Positions 13,365 to 25,545 of a stretch of 64,000 bases of DNA are shown in pieces. The number at the start of each line of letters is the position of its first letter. Positions within the stretch are counted from its first letter, which is position 1. Below the pieces are notes generated by a model. It was given only the letters and a program-made list of their open reading frames with translations. It searched no databases and was not told where the DNA came from. The stretch comes from Leptoclinus maculatus. Lineage: Eukaryota; Chordata; Actinopteri; Perciformes; Stichaeidae. The translations under genes were made by a program, and so were the position numbers. The stretch is from the NCBI GenBank assembly GCA_032191485.1, contig JAVDOI010000007.1:23118387-23182386 (forward strand), written 5' to 3'.

Positions 13365-14169
13365 AAACATGTAAATGAAGCATAACCAAGAAAAAAACAG
13401 CAATACACTAATACATAATTTACTGAATTCAGACCATATGAGGCATTCAAGAGGAAACAAGTTTTGGTTAATCAGGCTTTTATTGAATAAGGCACATATG
13501 AATGGTGTTTTAATGATGACCTTTGAGTAAAAAGGGGATTTGAACTTTATAAAAGCATAAAAACAGTCTCATGGTCATATTTCAATGGTCAGTATTAAAA
13601 TAAAACGTTCTTAGGCATCACACAGTAGCTCGATTACCACACAGTTATACAATTTTCCCTGCATTATAACTGCAACAAAGTAAAACAGCTCACCAACAGG
13701 AAACGGTCCAACTGTAAAGTTAATAAGAACAAACCACAACGACTTTAGCTCATCTTTTAACAGCACCTCTCAAACTTTGTTAAGTCACACACAGTCATCA
13801 GCCATAAAGCTACGATTTACGACGTTAGACAAGGAATGCACACATTTTGCTGTCAGAGACAGAGCATCTTGAAGACATGTCTAAATTAACATTTTGATGC
13901 AGTATCTTCAGACAGAAAAAACATGTTTCAAGGGGTCCCTGAAGAAAAGAAAATGCTTTGGTATTTTCCATGTTATGTTACAAATGTCATGGTTATTATA
14001 ATGCTTTTTTTAAATTTTTTATTAAAACTTGCATGGACTTTGAAAATGAATAAAATGAGATACATGTATAATGTACGTGAACAAGGTTGCATTCCCAAGT
14101 AGGTCAATGTGAACGTCAAGATGAGCAGATGTTGCCGATTTCCAACGCAGAGAATCTTGACTGGACGGA
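13365..14169 (-). other. 3' flank and 3' UTR of the Ldh_2-family gene
   Basis: Downstream of the stop codon at 14170-14172 the minus strand carries an AATAAA polyadenylation signal at 14018-14023, giving a 3' UTR of roughly 150-170 bases. Below that, 13365-14000 holds AT-rich sequence with no gene that I can see. Confidence 0.6.
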
Positions 14170-17100
14170 CTAATTGGAGATGACATTGTCACACGGCAGC
14201 AGAGGGCTGACCCCAACTCTCTTGGCACATTCGTTCTGCAGAAGAAAAATGCAAAAATGGAGTCGAGTTAGCTAAATCTGAAAGGCTTTTTCCTTAAAGC
14301 AATAGTTGGATTTTGGATTCCCTCACTGGGAGATGGTTGAAAAGACTGAGTCACTTCTGTTCGGTAAATTTAAAGCTACTGTTGGAGCCATAATGTAGTT
14401 TTGTTGTTTTCTTTTGTTTTGGAGGGAGACACTGGGTGGGTTTACACATGCAGTTCTGACATTGAACAGTGGGTGGCACACTAACCTAAAAGTGCATATA
14501 TGTAAGTGCCTGGTAATGAGAATCAGGTGTGTGGATGGGAAGCTAACAGTTTTTGACCGTGTCAAGTTATCGTGTCAAGGTATCGTGTCAGCCAGCATGT
14601 CAGCAGGGAGTGTCAAGGTCTTATATTATCCGGTCAAGTAAGCTATGGCAGTTTGTTATGGTGTCAATCTGCACATGGAATAAATGGATCAACTGATCGA
14701 AAGAAAGACAGCATTGGACAGTGAAATGTTTGTGGAACACGCGTCCGAACAAGTTCTCCCGTTCGCCCCCCAGTGGCTTTAAAGAAATAAAATGGATATT
14801 GGTTAAAGTCACTACAGCTACCATCAGCAGCCACTTAGCTTAGCTTAGCATAAGAATTGGAAGCAGGGGGGGAAAAGCTAGCCTAGCGCTGTCCAAAGTT
14901 AACAAGCTCCACGTTGTAGTACCTCTACAGCTCACTTATTAAAAAGGTGTATCCCATTTGTAAAAGAAACTTGTAGAATACGGGGAGTTGTGTACTACAC
15001 GTAGTTACTTCTTGAAGTCTTGTTGTTACGGTGAGTTTGACAGACAAGGAAATTAATGTGTCTGGCTAAGGAACAGTTCGGCACATAACCCCCCCCCCCA
15101 ATATAACTCGTCTTTTGTTTTCAATTGAAAGTATTAGAAAAAAGATATAACATGTAAGTTCGTGAGCTTTAGAAGTGCAGGGTGGATTTTGGTAACTGTT
15201 TCAGATGACCACTTCATTTTGCAGCTCTTACCATGTGGTTGACGACATTGATGTGGTAGGGGATTCCGCCCATTTCCTCACACTTCTTCATGTTCATCCT
15301 CTCTGGATCTCCAGCAGTCAAAACGGGAGCGCCGGAGTCAGCCTGAGACAAACAGCAGCACCAATCAAATGAAGCTCAAAGCAATTAACAGGCTTTGTTT
15401 CATTTCCTTTTACAATAATAAGAATGAACGGGTTGATTGATCGTCATCTACATGTTCTTTCTCCTAATTAGTCTGTATTAACATGGCAGCAGTAGGATCT
15501 ACTCACAGGCTCCATCCCTCTATGGATGGACAGAAGGTCTGACATCCTGTCGCTGAACCCGGGAGCAAAGTTCTCTGGGTTAATCGCCACGAAACACTGA
15601 CCCTGAAAATACAAAAAACAGTAATGACAACACTGTGAACTGACCCAATACAAACAGTGAAGAGAACCACGATGCAACATAAAAGGGCTTGCGTCGGACT
15701 CATTGATTGTGCTTATCGTTTAGATAACAGTGGCTGTCACAGACAGCATTTCAGCACGTCAAAACCCGGCTCCCAAATAAATGTGATGTTGGCTGCTTTT
15801 GACTGAGAGTTATTAACAGCTGTTTCTGTCCACTATCTCGTCAAGGATTTGATTTACTCAAATACAATCACAAGCTCCAACTCAAGGTGGTTTAGACACT
15901 TCGACTAGGGGAACAGAACACATCAAACCAGTGGGTTTTACACAAATTAATAAATTAATAACGTACCAGGTTTGCAACACGGTCTGTTACTTTCCAAGTG
16001 CGGATGTGGTTGCTGTACTGGGCACCGGCCAAGATTCCACAGAACACTTCCACCATCATTCCAAGACCATAGCCTTTGTACCCTCCTGAGGACAACAACA
16101 CAGACACACACACACACTCCATTTATTTCATGTAGAGACAGGATAAATGCATCAAATGTTATCATATATGATACAAGCCCTCCTTTATGGTGCATCCTCC
16201 TACCCTGTTCAGGACTACTGTTACTATCATAATCTAAGAAAGTGTTGCTGCATGAAAGTTCTTCCTCCGTGAATCACATCTTTCAATCCCACATACTCCA
16301 AATGAGACCCACGACGGCTATATGGCAGAAAGAAATAAGTTAAAATGTGTCAAAAGAACACCAAGTGCCATTTTTGCATAACAGACTTGTCAGTCAGAGC
16401 AGTGCTTGTATTAGAAAATGTACAATTCCTCCTCGGTTGTGAAACTGTGAGGGTAGAAGGAGGATTATTTCAACATCTGAATGTGAGAAAAATGTCTAAA
16501 ATCTAACCGCAGACATAACAGTATAACTTTGGTATTGTATTTTAAGGACAGTATGAAAAAATGCTCCCCGAGCAGACGTTTATCAGCTGGTTTCTGACCT
16601 GTGGCTTCACTTCCGCCAATGGGCACCAGTCCTCCTCCGTTCAGAACTTTCTTAGGGTCGGTGCTCAGCTTGCCCTGAGCGTCACAGCCCCAGCCCTCGG
16701 GGATGGTGTCTCCACGCCGGTCATGGAGCTCCACCTGTGCACATAAAACATTGAGACATAAATTAAATACATTTGTGGTCTCTTACATGCTTATTTGTTC
16801 AGTATAAACCTAGTCTTACCTTTCCAAGTGCTACTGCTGATGTGGCCATATCCAGAACAAAGCTGTCTCCGTCTTTAGCCGGAGCTGCCACGCTGATGGG
16901 GTTGGTGCCCAAAGTGCACTACAAACAGCAGGTTGATGGTATTAGAGTGAGACAGAGAGGTTGTTTATGGCATGAAGTGCAGTTTATTCTGTAGAATAAA
17001 TCATATTTTGTACCTCTTTACCACGTGTGGGAACCACCAGTGGGGACGTGTTGGTAAATGACATACCCTGTAATAGTCCGATTATTATTAGACATACACA

Positions 17101-20100
17101 TAACAGCATTTGGGAACAAAAAACCTCCATTATTTAACAAAGGACATTTTGTTTACATTGAATTCATAAAATGGCAGGTTAACGTTTCACTCACAATCAT
17201 GTCCTCCTTCAGAGCTTGCGTTGAGTAGTATCCGGCGATACCGTAATGGTTGGAACCTGAGACAGTAAACATGTATAGTCACTTGTTGTATTTGATGGGA
17301 TTCGTTGACCACTTTAGTGAAGTACATTTCACAGCTAAAACTAATTTAATCAGTACATTTTCCTCTCGAAAGTAAATTCTATTAATCTAATGCACTTTGT
17401 AGTCATCAGACACTACAGTGGTACTGTTGTCAGCATGCTCGGACTCACCGTGTGCCACCACCCAGCCAATGCCCGCTTCTTTTGCCTTCTTCATGGCGAG
17501 TTTCATGCAGAAGTTTCCCACCACTGGACCCAGGAGGTTCTTCCCATCCACCAATGCTGTGGCTGCGCTCTCCTTCTCCACCACCGGCTCACCGTCCTTG
17601 GCGCAGATTCCTGTCTCGACGTCCTTTACATACATGTCTGGTAAAAAGTACAAGGACAGTAAGCACAAATTATCACCACTTTTAATAAATACAGGCACAA
17701 AAAACAAATCCAAATCAAGGGGTCGAAGGCTGGCTGGCCTAAAAGTCTATAGTACTTCATTCGTCTGACCAATCTTTGTCAAATAAATTCCTGTTGGACA
17801 TCATAGTGGATACAATGTAACTGATGAAATGAGACTGGGTCATAAAAGCCGAAGATATACTCGCTTTTAAAAAGGAGCTCTGTACAGAATTCAGAGCAAA
17901 TCTATGATTGTCTCCACGCGGCTCTCAACAAGGCGTCAATATGTGTACGGAGTCAGAAATTGATGCAAACGCTTGGCTAAAAAGAAAGTATATCTCGGAA
18001 CGTTTTCACTTGTGGGCTGCGGCTCCCGGATTTCAAACGGAACCAACATGAAACTTTACTTCCCTTATACTACAAAAATAGTGTTTCTGAAAATACTTGA
18101 GCTCAGAAATTGCTGAATCTGTCTTCATTTTCGATCAACAGCGGTTCATTTAAAAGTGGGGAGTTTCCAGAGGAAGTGAGTTGTGCAGGATGCCCCTGAT
18201 ATGATATAATGAGGAGCAGCAGCGGGCCGGTTACCAGATTCCTTTGCACGGCCGCTTACATGAAGAATGAATGGGAAGTGTGGAAATGACGGATCCTGTG
18301 GACACCATCACACGTGTCACAGTTTACCACTAAATACACCTTTTAAATCAAACATGCAGACAATAAACTTTCAGCGCCCCACTGACCCATCCTGTTGAGT
18401 CCATGGCTGTAGTGGCCCCTGTGGTCTCCCTCCACCAGCACCTCGGCCAGGCTGCGTGCATGATGCGGCTTGGTGCCCACGCTCGTCATACACCTCTCGA
18501 TGAAGCCTTGCACCTCCACCTTGCTAATCAGACATCTGCAAAGAGAAAAAAATTCACAATCAGACGATAAAATCCTTAAATACACATTTTTTTTTAAAGC
18601 AGTTACTCAGATTCTGGTGTTGACACATGTTAAAATAAAAAGAATATTTTGAATGCTGGACTTTGCATTTTTATATTTGTATTGAGGAACATCAAAACTT
18701 GATGGTAATGCTCGTTTTAAATTAATAGCGTTTGAGCAATAACTCAAAATAATGGAAGTGTTACATCATGTTGTTAAAAATGTTGTAGTTGGTTAATGAG
18801 TATAACAATAGGCGGTCTCTTCTCATTCTTTCAATTCCTCTGACCTAATGGAGTCGCAAATCAAAAATGACTTCAGAGCCAGAAAAAAGAATCAATTGAA
18901 TCAACAGTAACCTATTGCAATGCTGTCCAATTGTGTCCCATACAAAAAAGTGCTTTTTTTTTTTTGCTCCACATTTTATAGGATTTGACAGAATGCCAGC
19001 CCGACACTATTTCAAAGTTTGAAGTCCATCGTTGCAACAGTGATTGCACAACCTGTAACCGCATAGATGATGTCGGTCATCACACTAAAGCTACGCTGTC
19101 ATTACAGTATGTTGTTACTGCACACGGAGTATAGGCCCCTAGCAGAAACACTGACGGTAGAAATGCTGTAAACAAAACGGTTACCTCACTGCTGAAAATA
19201 AGAAACAGCAGGACTTCATGTACCAGATGATGTTTTGGAAAAACTGTCTCTCTCTCTTCAGAGTGTTACGCTATAAACAGTGGAGTCACTGTCTCTGTTT
19301 TCGTCTCAGTTTAAGTCACATGCATGAAAACCCCTCAGGGAACTGCAATACTTACAGTATGTTTAACAGTGTGAAAGATGTGTTGAACACTTTAGGGCAC
19401 TGACTAAGACACGGTATAATGACTCAAGTGGTCAGTGAAACTAAGAATATTCATTATCATGCCTTTACTTCTAAGATCAAACTTTTGGAAAAGGGTCAAA
19501 TATGAATGTAGCTGTCACATGCTTGACTAGATAAAAAGCACATGGTCCCTCAATCAGCACCAGATTTTTTTTTTTTCACAGTAAGAGTGTTAATATTGTA
19601 CAAAAAAAAATTGTACAAGATGTACATGGATTTGCAGGTATTTAAAAACTGAATGGCGAGTGCAGACCAGAAGGACAAACTACAGACAATACCATTGTAG
19701 TGTTTATCTAAAAGATTGTCACAGGGTAAAGTTCAGATGCTCCTTTCTGTGAGGGGTTATGTCATAAGAGTAACCAGGACATTCCTTTACTTGTGTTCTC
19801 TGTCAATGTAATCCCTGTTAAGAGACAGCTTTAAGTAATATGATGTCTTCCAAACAAACTAGTTTACAGCTAAATGTTCCTCAGAAATACTTGAATATAT
19901 GTTGAACGATAGATGTTACGACTCACTGTGGTGAAACATGTCTTCACCGTCTTAAAGTCATGTTTTTATTGACAGAACATCTGTATAAGGATGAGGTCTC
20001 TGAGGGTTTTCTAGTGTGCAACGCTGAAAACGTTTTCCTTCCTTACTTCTCCATTTTCCTTCCATTCTCTTCTCCTTCCCTAGCTTCCTTCATTGTACTT

Positions 20101-22284
20101 TGGGGTATTCAGTCGTTAAAGAGAACGGAAAGTTTTGGAATGCTTGATAAGTGAGTCCAGATTTGGGCTGTGGGAGAGCTGGATCAGCAAGTTCCTCTCC
20201 AAAGTACCACTAGTACATTGTGTTCTGTACAAAAGGCTCTGCTCAAAAAAAAAGAACTGATACAAGTCAACCTTTCCAGCATTATGATGTAATAAAGTCC
20301 ACATTACAGCACTTCTAAAGCTCACAAATCAACGCATTATCTTCTTTGTTTCATCTGTACACAAAATATGTTTGTTTTACCATTTCCATTTCTTGACAGG
20401 GACCAGTAACCTCCTGGTGTCTCTGTTGGTTGCCTAGTTTTATGCTGAGATAAGCTAAGCGGATGCAGGCTCCAGCTGCATATTTAACCATACAGATGTG
20501 AGAGTGGTATCAATCTTCTCATCTAACTCTCGCCCAGAGAAAGCGTAGGTTATATGTAAAATGCAATTCCCAAAATGTCAAACTATTCCTTTAAATGCTT
20601 TCACGTTCAACTATGTCACCGTAGTTAAAATATATTCAGCAGAAGGTAAAGCTACAAATTAAGACCGTACTAATATATCATGAAGGGGAATCAGTGAGAT
20701 GTACTTGCTGTTTTTATGTCAACACTGTTATTGCAGAAACCTCAAACGTGCAGGATTATCAATAAGCAGCATGCACTTCTGGTGTAACACAGTTATATGG
20801 ACTATTTCATGGTCAAATCTCTCGACATTCTACTGCAGGCCGTCCTCCTCGTAACCATTCAAACCATTACTGGGCCTCTTCTCTGGCATTTACAGAGGTA
20901 ACAGCACTAACATCTGCAGGGAGGCTGGACTTGGGTTGGGGATGGGGGGGGATGAAACACATAGCAGCCCTAATGAAATACAGAACGGAGCCCATCCAAG
21001 TATGGAGGAGGTCTCAGTGGAAACTTATGCAATGTCTTATGTAAGAAAGAAGTACAAACCCTTCATACAATTTCCGAGAAATGAGGAAGGAGTAACGGAC
21101 AAGGGAAAACTTTAACCAGGGCTGCATGATAGAAGTTTGACATCTTCCACACCAAAGAAAGACTGTCAGCATGTCCCAAGGTCACACTGAGGGCCACATA
21201 GTGGTTGTTTTGGTGCTATACACATCAAACATAGCTTAAAAAGTTGCCATTGTCGATGCAATTACATATTTTAACTTAGAAGAAAGACAGCCGCACATAA
21301 TCCGGCTCGACTGAATTCTCTGTGGACAATGTATGTAGCCTTTACTGGTTCATGTTACAAGTATACTGGGACATGCATGCGTCCAAGAAGGGGTCAACGC
21401 TCTCCTATAGGACAAACGCATAAAAAAAATACAATGGAAGAAGATCCAGTCATTCTTGATGCATTCATCAACTGCTCCAAAATATTTAGAGACAGTGCAC
21501 TATGAATCATGTCACCTCTAGGAGGAACAGAATTTAAGAATCCTCTTGAATGTGTGCAGAAAGGAGGTGTAACTGTATGCTTGTTGAGTGTTTATCTAAC
21601 AATATGGACTATGAACTAGACAGGCCTACAAATGAAACCACTAGTCTACAGGCTGTGAAATGTAAACTGAAGTCTGGACACAAGGAGACTTGATCAACAG
21701 ACTGTGCAGACTGAGGAGCAAATATCTGCATGACTCTGCTCTGATGTGCAAAGAGTGCACATGAAGCAACTAAAAAGCACATAACTACAAAGGTCAAAAG
21801 TTGCTCCTTGAAAGTTAAAAGTCTGCACATGAAACTGAACAAATAAAATGTCCTTTTGTAATCAGATTAGGAGCACACACAGAAAAACAGTTTAGCAAAA
21901 AGCATGCTTCTCTGTTGATGCAGACAGGAGGAGTTCATGAACAGAAAGTGATCCAAAATATGGGTCAAACAATGCACACAACTGTTCAAAGGAACTGTGC
22001 TAACTTATTGTTCGTTTCGCTTTGTAAAGGTCATTGCTGACGACCAAAAGTTAGAAAAAAATACTTGATAACAAGTGTGCATTCAAAAACGTACTTAAAA
22101 GTACTCTTAATGCAGAGAGTATGTGCAAGTAATACTAAATGTGTTAAAGTCCTTTCTTGAGGTCTACTTTGTTACGTTCCACTTCTGCAAGTCCATGAGT
22201 CGTGACATTCAGACCATCAATTACAGTTGTTTCCTGTGAGCAGCCTGTCATGTCATGTGGCTCATTTCGTCCTCACCTGGTCAT
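14170..22284 (-). CDS. Ldh_2-family NAD(P)-dependent oxidoreductase (malate/L-lactate dehydrogenase type 2), 11 coding exons
   Basis: Coding exons, in gene order: 22277-22284, 18387-18535, 17449-17637, 17195-17256, 17014-17067, 16820-16918, 16599-16734, 15967-16085, 15507-15602, 15232-15342 and 14170-14235. All ten introns are GT-AG, phases agree, and the sum is 1089 nt, i.e. 362 residues plus TAG, the usual Ldh_2 length. The start is the ATG in ATGACCAG just before GTGAGG; it supplies M-T-(R), joining CLISKVEV in exon 2. Family hallmarks are the DHRGHYSHG segment (residues ~40-48, with the catalytic-type His), SNHYGIAGYY, TNTSPLVVPTRG, LGTNPISVAAPA and GGYKGYGLGM. Bacterial relatives reduce 2-oxo acids with NAD(P)H as cytosolic homodimers; the substrate of the fish enzyme cannot be read from sequence. 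Fish orthologues are often labelled YjmC-like. Intron 1 is 3.7 kb and contains repeats. Confidence 0.9.
14296..15110 (+). repeat. Left half of a common teleost inverted-repeat element, inside the last intron
   Basis: AAAGCAATAGTTGGATTTTGG at its left resembles the AAAGGAATAGTTCGACATTTTGG terminus of a very common fish repeat. The 14816-14950 block (TTAGCTTAGCTTAGCATAAG, AGCTAGCCTAGC) matches the next part of it. The piece between (14346-14815) does not match and may be an insertion. The opposite half of the same family appears at 20283-20596. Confidence 0.5.
20283..20596 (+). repeat. Right half of the same common teleost inverted-repeat family, in intron 1
   Basis: The block contains TCTAAAGCTCACAAATCAACG, GAGAGTGGTATCAATCTTC and ends CCAAAATGTCAAACTATTCC. 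The last is an inverted counterpart of the left terminus seen at 14296. Family recognition is from memory of teleost genomes. Confidence 0.6.
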
Positions 22285-23341
22285 GTTGACGCTCCTGCTT
22301 TTTGCGCTGCAGCTTCAGGTCGATGGTTTTTTTGTCGCTCCTGGTTCTGGTTGCTGGTGATCTGCTGGTTGTCTATGATCAAATGAGATAACAGCCTACT
22401 TCCTCTTCGAACCGTACAGTGAGGAAACGCCCAGCAATTTTCTGAAAGCTGGTAAATCTATCATATGTATGTGGGCGGTGTTGGAGGAGCGGCGTATCGG
22501 GGGGAGTTTCTCTGCAACTGCCATCACACAGGCATGCCTGTTCTGGCGTTTGAGGGGAGGTCGTGCGGTTCCAGGCGTTATGTAAATCGCGCATTTTGTC
22601 ACTTGCGTGTTTGAGGTGACAGGTTGCCTGCCTTTGAAGCGCACATGTTTGCCCCCTGACAAAAATAACACCGTAAATATGTACACAAGGACGCCTTCTG
22701 TACATTATGAAGAGGCAACCCTGCTTATTTATTTTCTATAAAACCACTAGGAAAGCTCTACTTCCCCCTTAATCTTTTGGATGAAGTGCAACTGCATTGA
22801 TTAGACGCTTCTAGATCATTCTTTATACATCTTTGAAACTAATAAGGATTCACCAAAATAATGAGAATAAAAGCTCCCTCTCAAATATTACCAACAAATA
22901 AGTCGGTAGGGCAATTTATTATCCTGCACAAGCATCATACCTTCTTCTCAAGAGAAGTATGTGACTTTTCATAAACTTACGGGACTTAAGACTGCAGGAT
23001 ATGCAAGAACAAAACATAATACCACTTTCTCTCTGTCTCTATTTGCAGTAGTTTCAGCCAATGCTACAGTCTGTTTGAGAAGCAGAGAAAGTCTCTGGAG
23101 CTTGTTGTAATAGGAGCATGGCTTTAGGCTAAGGTGTAGTCAGTTATGTAAGAGACAGACAGGGGACGTGCAAAACAGGGTTGAATCAAGCCTGAAACTG
23201 AACACCAACATAGAGACGTATTCACAAAGAGTTACCTCAGGCATGCTTTTTTTCATTTTGTTAACAATTAGCATTTACCCTACCTTATTTTCTTATTATT
23301 TTCTAAACTCTGCTGCCACTTACAGAAAACTAATGACAGAC
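22285..23341. other. Upstream region of the Ldh_2-family gene
   Basis: The region just 5' of the start codon (22285-22375) probably holds the 5' UTR and promoter; I see no TATA box at a convincing position. No other gene is recognised. Confidence 0.35.
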
Positions 23342-23869
23342 CAGTAGTGGAATAAGTGCTGAGATCTTTTACTAGAAGTAGCAATATACTGTAGAAATAC
23401 ATAACCTTACTGTAAGATTCCAGGTCAAGCATCAACATATACTGAAAGTACCAAAAGTAGAAGTCGGCTACTCATCATGCAGTGGTCCATTTCAGATAAA
23501 TGCATGTTATTTACTGGATTGTAGTTATTAATGCACTTTGATGTTGCAGCTGGTAAAGGTGGGGCTCATTTTAGTTACTTTATATATCATACCATATCTA
23601 TTGGGCAGTGTGGGAATTTTCCCTCTGGGATCAATAAAGTCTTATCTTAACCTATAATATTACACAAAATAGCATTTTTGTCGCATTCATTTTAACCTGC
23701 AACGTAAATATTACCTGAAGTTATTAAATAAATGAAGTGGAGTACAAAGAACAGTATTTTCCTCTGAGATAGTAGTGGAGTGAAAGTATGAAGTAAAGTA
23801 AGAAAGTAACCTCAAAATTGTACTCAAGTAAAGTAATTGAGAAAATGTACTTTGTTACTTTTCACCGCT
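23342..23869. repeat. MITE-like teleost repeat
   Basis: The ends CAGTAGTGGAATAAGTGC and TTACTTTTCACCGCTG are imperfect inverted repeats, and the interior has the ACTCAAGTAAAGTAATTGAG and TTTGTTACTTTT signatures of a widespread fish MITE. Flanking TGACAGAC and GTGCAGAC agree at 6 of 8 bases and could be a decayed 8-bp target duplication. A short retroposon-like tail (CTGGGATCAATAAAGTCTTA) sits inside at about 23616-23645. Confidence 0.55.
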
Positions 23870-24664
23870 GGTGCAGACTGCGTCTGATCTCTTCACAGAC
23901 TGGTCTTCAATCAATGTTTCAAATCAAATCAAATGTTCACATGTTCTCCACATGGAAGGAACGAGATAGTACAAACATAATACATCTCAGGCTTTAAGTC
24001 TTGTGCAAGATCTCATTTGGCACCAAAGTAGTGGCAGTGGAGCATATTGCTTTGTTTTTCCTGAGTGTTTTTGATCATGTTTCCCTTGCCCTTAACTTGC
24101 CCTTGGAACAGGGACACAGGGCTTGGAAACCCAACCTGGGAAACCAGTTTAACTACTATGCTACGCACCCATTATCAGAAGAAATCAAATTTCACTTATT
24201 TTAGAAGGCATCGAACTATAAAGCAAGGCATTTCAGTCAGTATACGTCTTTCTGTCTTTCTGTCTGTATGTGGGTGTGTCCTTGCATATCTCAACAACCG
24301 TTCATCCGATGATGTGTATTTACCCGTTGTTTTCACAACATAGGTGCGCTTTTCCCATGTGAGCAACACTGTATCTCACCTGGCTTGATACTTATAACAC
24401 TAACAACGTCACCGCCAGTAAAGTACCTCCGCCAATTCAAAATGCAGCCTTATTAAGCTCCTATTTTGATCCCAGGTTGTTGAGCCAGAAGATGATTGGC
24501 CTCCGTTTATGTGTCATTTGAATGGCTAACCCCTATCTGATATAAATGATATAAAACTACTGGGATCATGACTCATCCACTGTTGTAATTATCAGCATAT
24601 CTAAACAGCAACTCAACAAAGGCCTTCAAGCAAACTTTGATACTATTGTGAGGAAAGATTAAAA

Positions 24665-24668
<4 letters not shown>
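23870..24668. other. Non-coding stretch without recognised gene
   Basis: Nothing gene-like is visible. A short segment at 24280-24360 (CAACAACCGTTCATCCGATG) resembles part of another dispersed fish repeat, but its ends are unclear. Confidence 0.25.

Positions 24669-24739
<71 letters not shown>
24669..24739 (+). repeat. (TG)n microsatellite
   Basis: About 35 uninterrupted TG dinucleotides ending in TGCGCAG. Confidence 0.97.
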
Positions 24740-24741
<2 letters not shown>

Positions 24742-25394
24742 AGTATATTTAAGTGGACAAACTCCTAAATACATGTGTTTACATGTGCAGGTCTGTATTT
24801 TTTCAACTGGCTGTTCTGACCAGATTGCCATTAAATTAGCTTTGTAGTTTTTGGATCCTCGGAGTATAAATTCATATATACCCTTTGCTGTAATGCCACA
24901 TTTAGGTCAACATTATTATTTTTCATAGGAAATGTCAAAGTCTAACATGTTTAGATGCCCATGGAATCTCCTATTGCACCATCTTGTGTGCAGGGTCAGC
25001 TTTGCACACAGAGACAGTGCCATGATCTAATACTGGTGAGGCTCAAAGAAAGTCAGCAGTCTGTTCCGTTCAACACTGTACTGTGTGGTGCAGCCTCCAG
25101 GGGGCTTTTATGCTTTTGCTTATCATAGGTTATCATAGTGTTGATTGTGTTTTTTTTGGAATGTTTAAAAAATGTGGTTAGAAATGTGCTTTTAACTGGT
25201 TTCAGTACTAATAACAACCAAGTGTCAGAAAGATGGAAAAGGTTGAGATTAAATCAAGGATTGAGACACAAGATTTGGTTATTGTAAAACAGCATGCAGC
25301 ATTTAGGAGGATCTTTTGGCAGAAATTGAATATAATATAATTTTTTCTGTATTGTAAAGTTAACTGGAATTAAGAATCATTGTGTTTCCGTTAG

Positions 25395-25545
25395 CGTAGA
25401 AGGAGTAGTGAATAGGGCCATTAGCGTTTTCACGTCGACCGCTTTAGTGTGTGCTACACGCTTGGCACTCGGGAGTTGGTTGCAATCTCCAACCTCACCA
25501 CTAGATGCCGCCAGATCCTAACACACTGCACCTTAAAGGAGCTTT
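25395..25545. repeat. Dispersed teleost repeat fragment
   Basis: The segment TTGGTTGCAATCTCCAACC then CTCACCACTAGATGCCGCC and CCTAACACACTGCACCTTAA matches a very frequent fish repeat terminus as I remember it. Only the right-hand part is recognisable. Confidence 0.5.
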
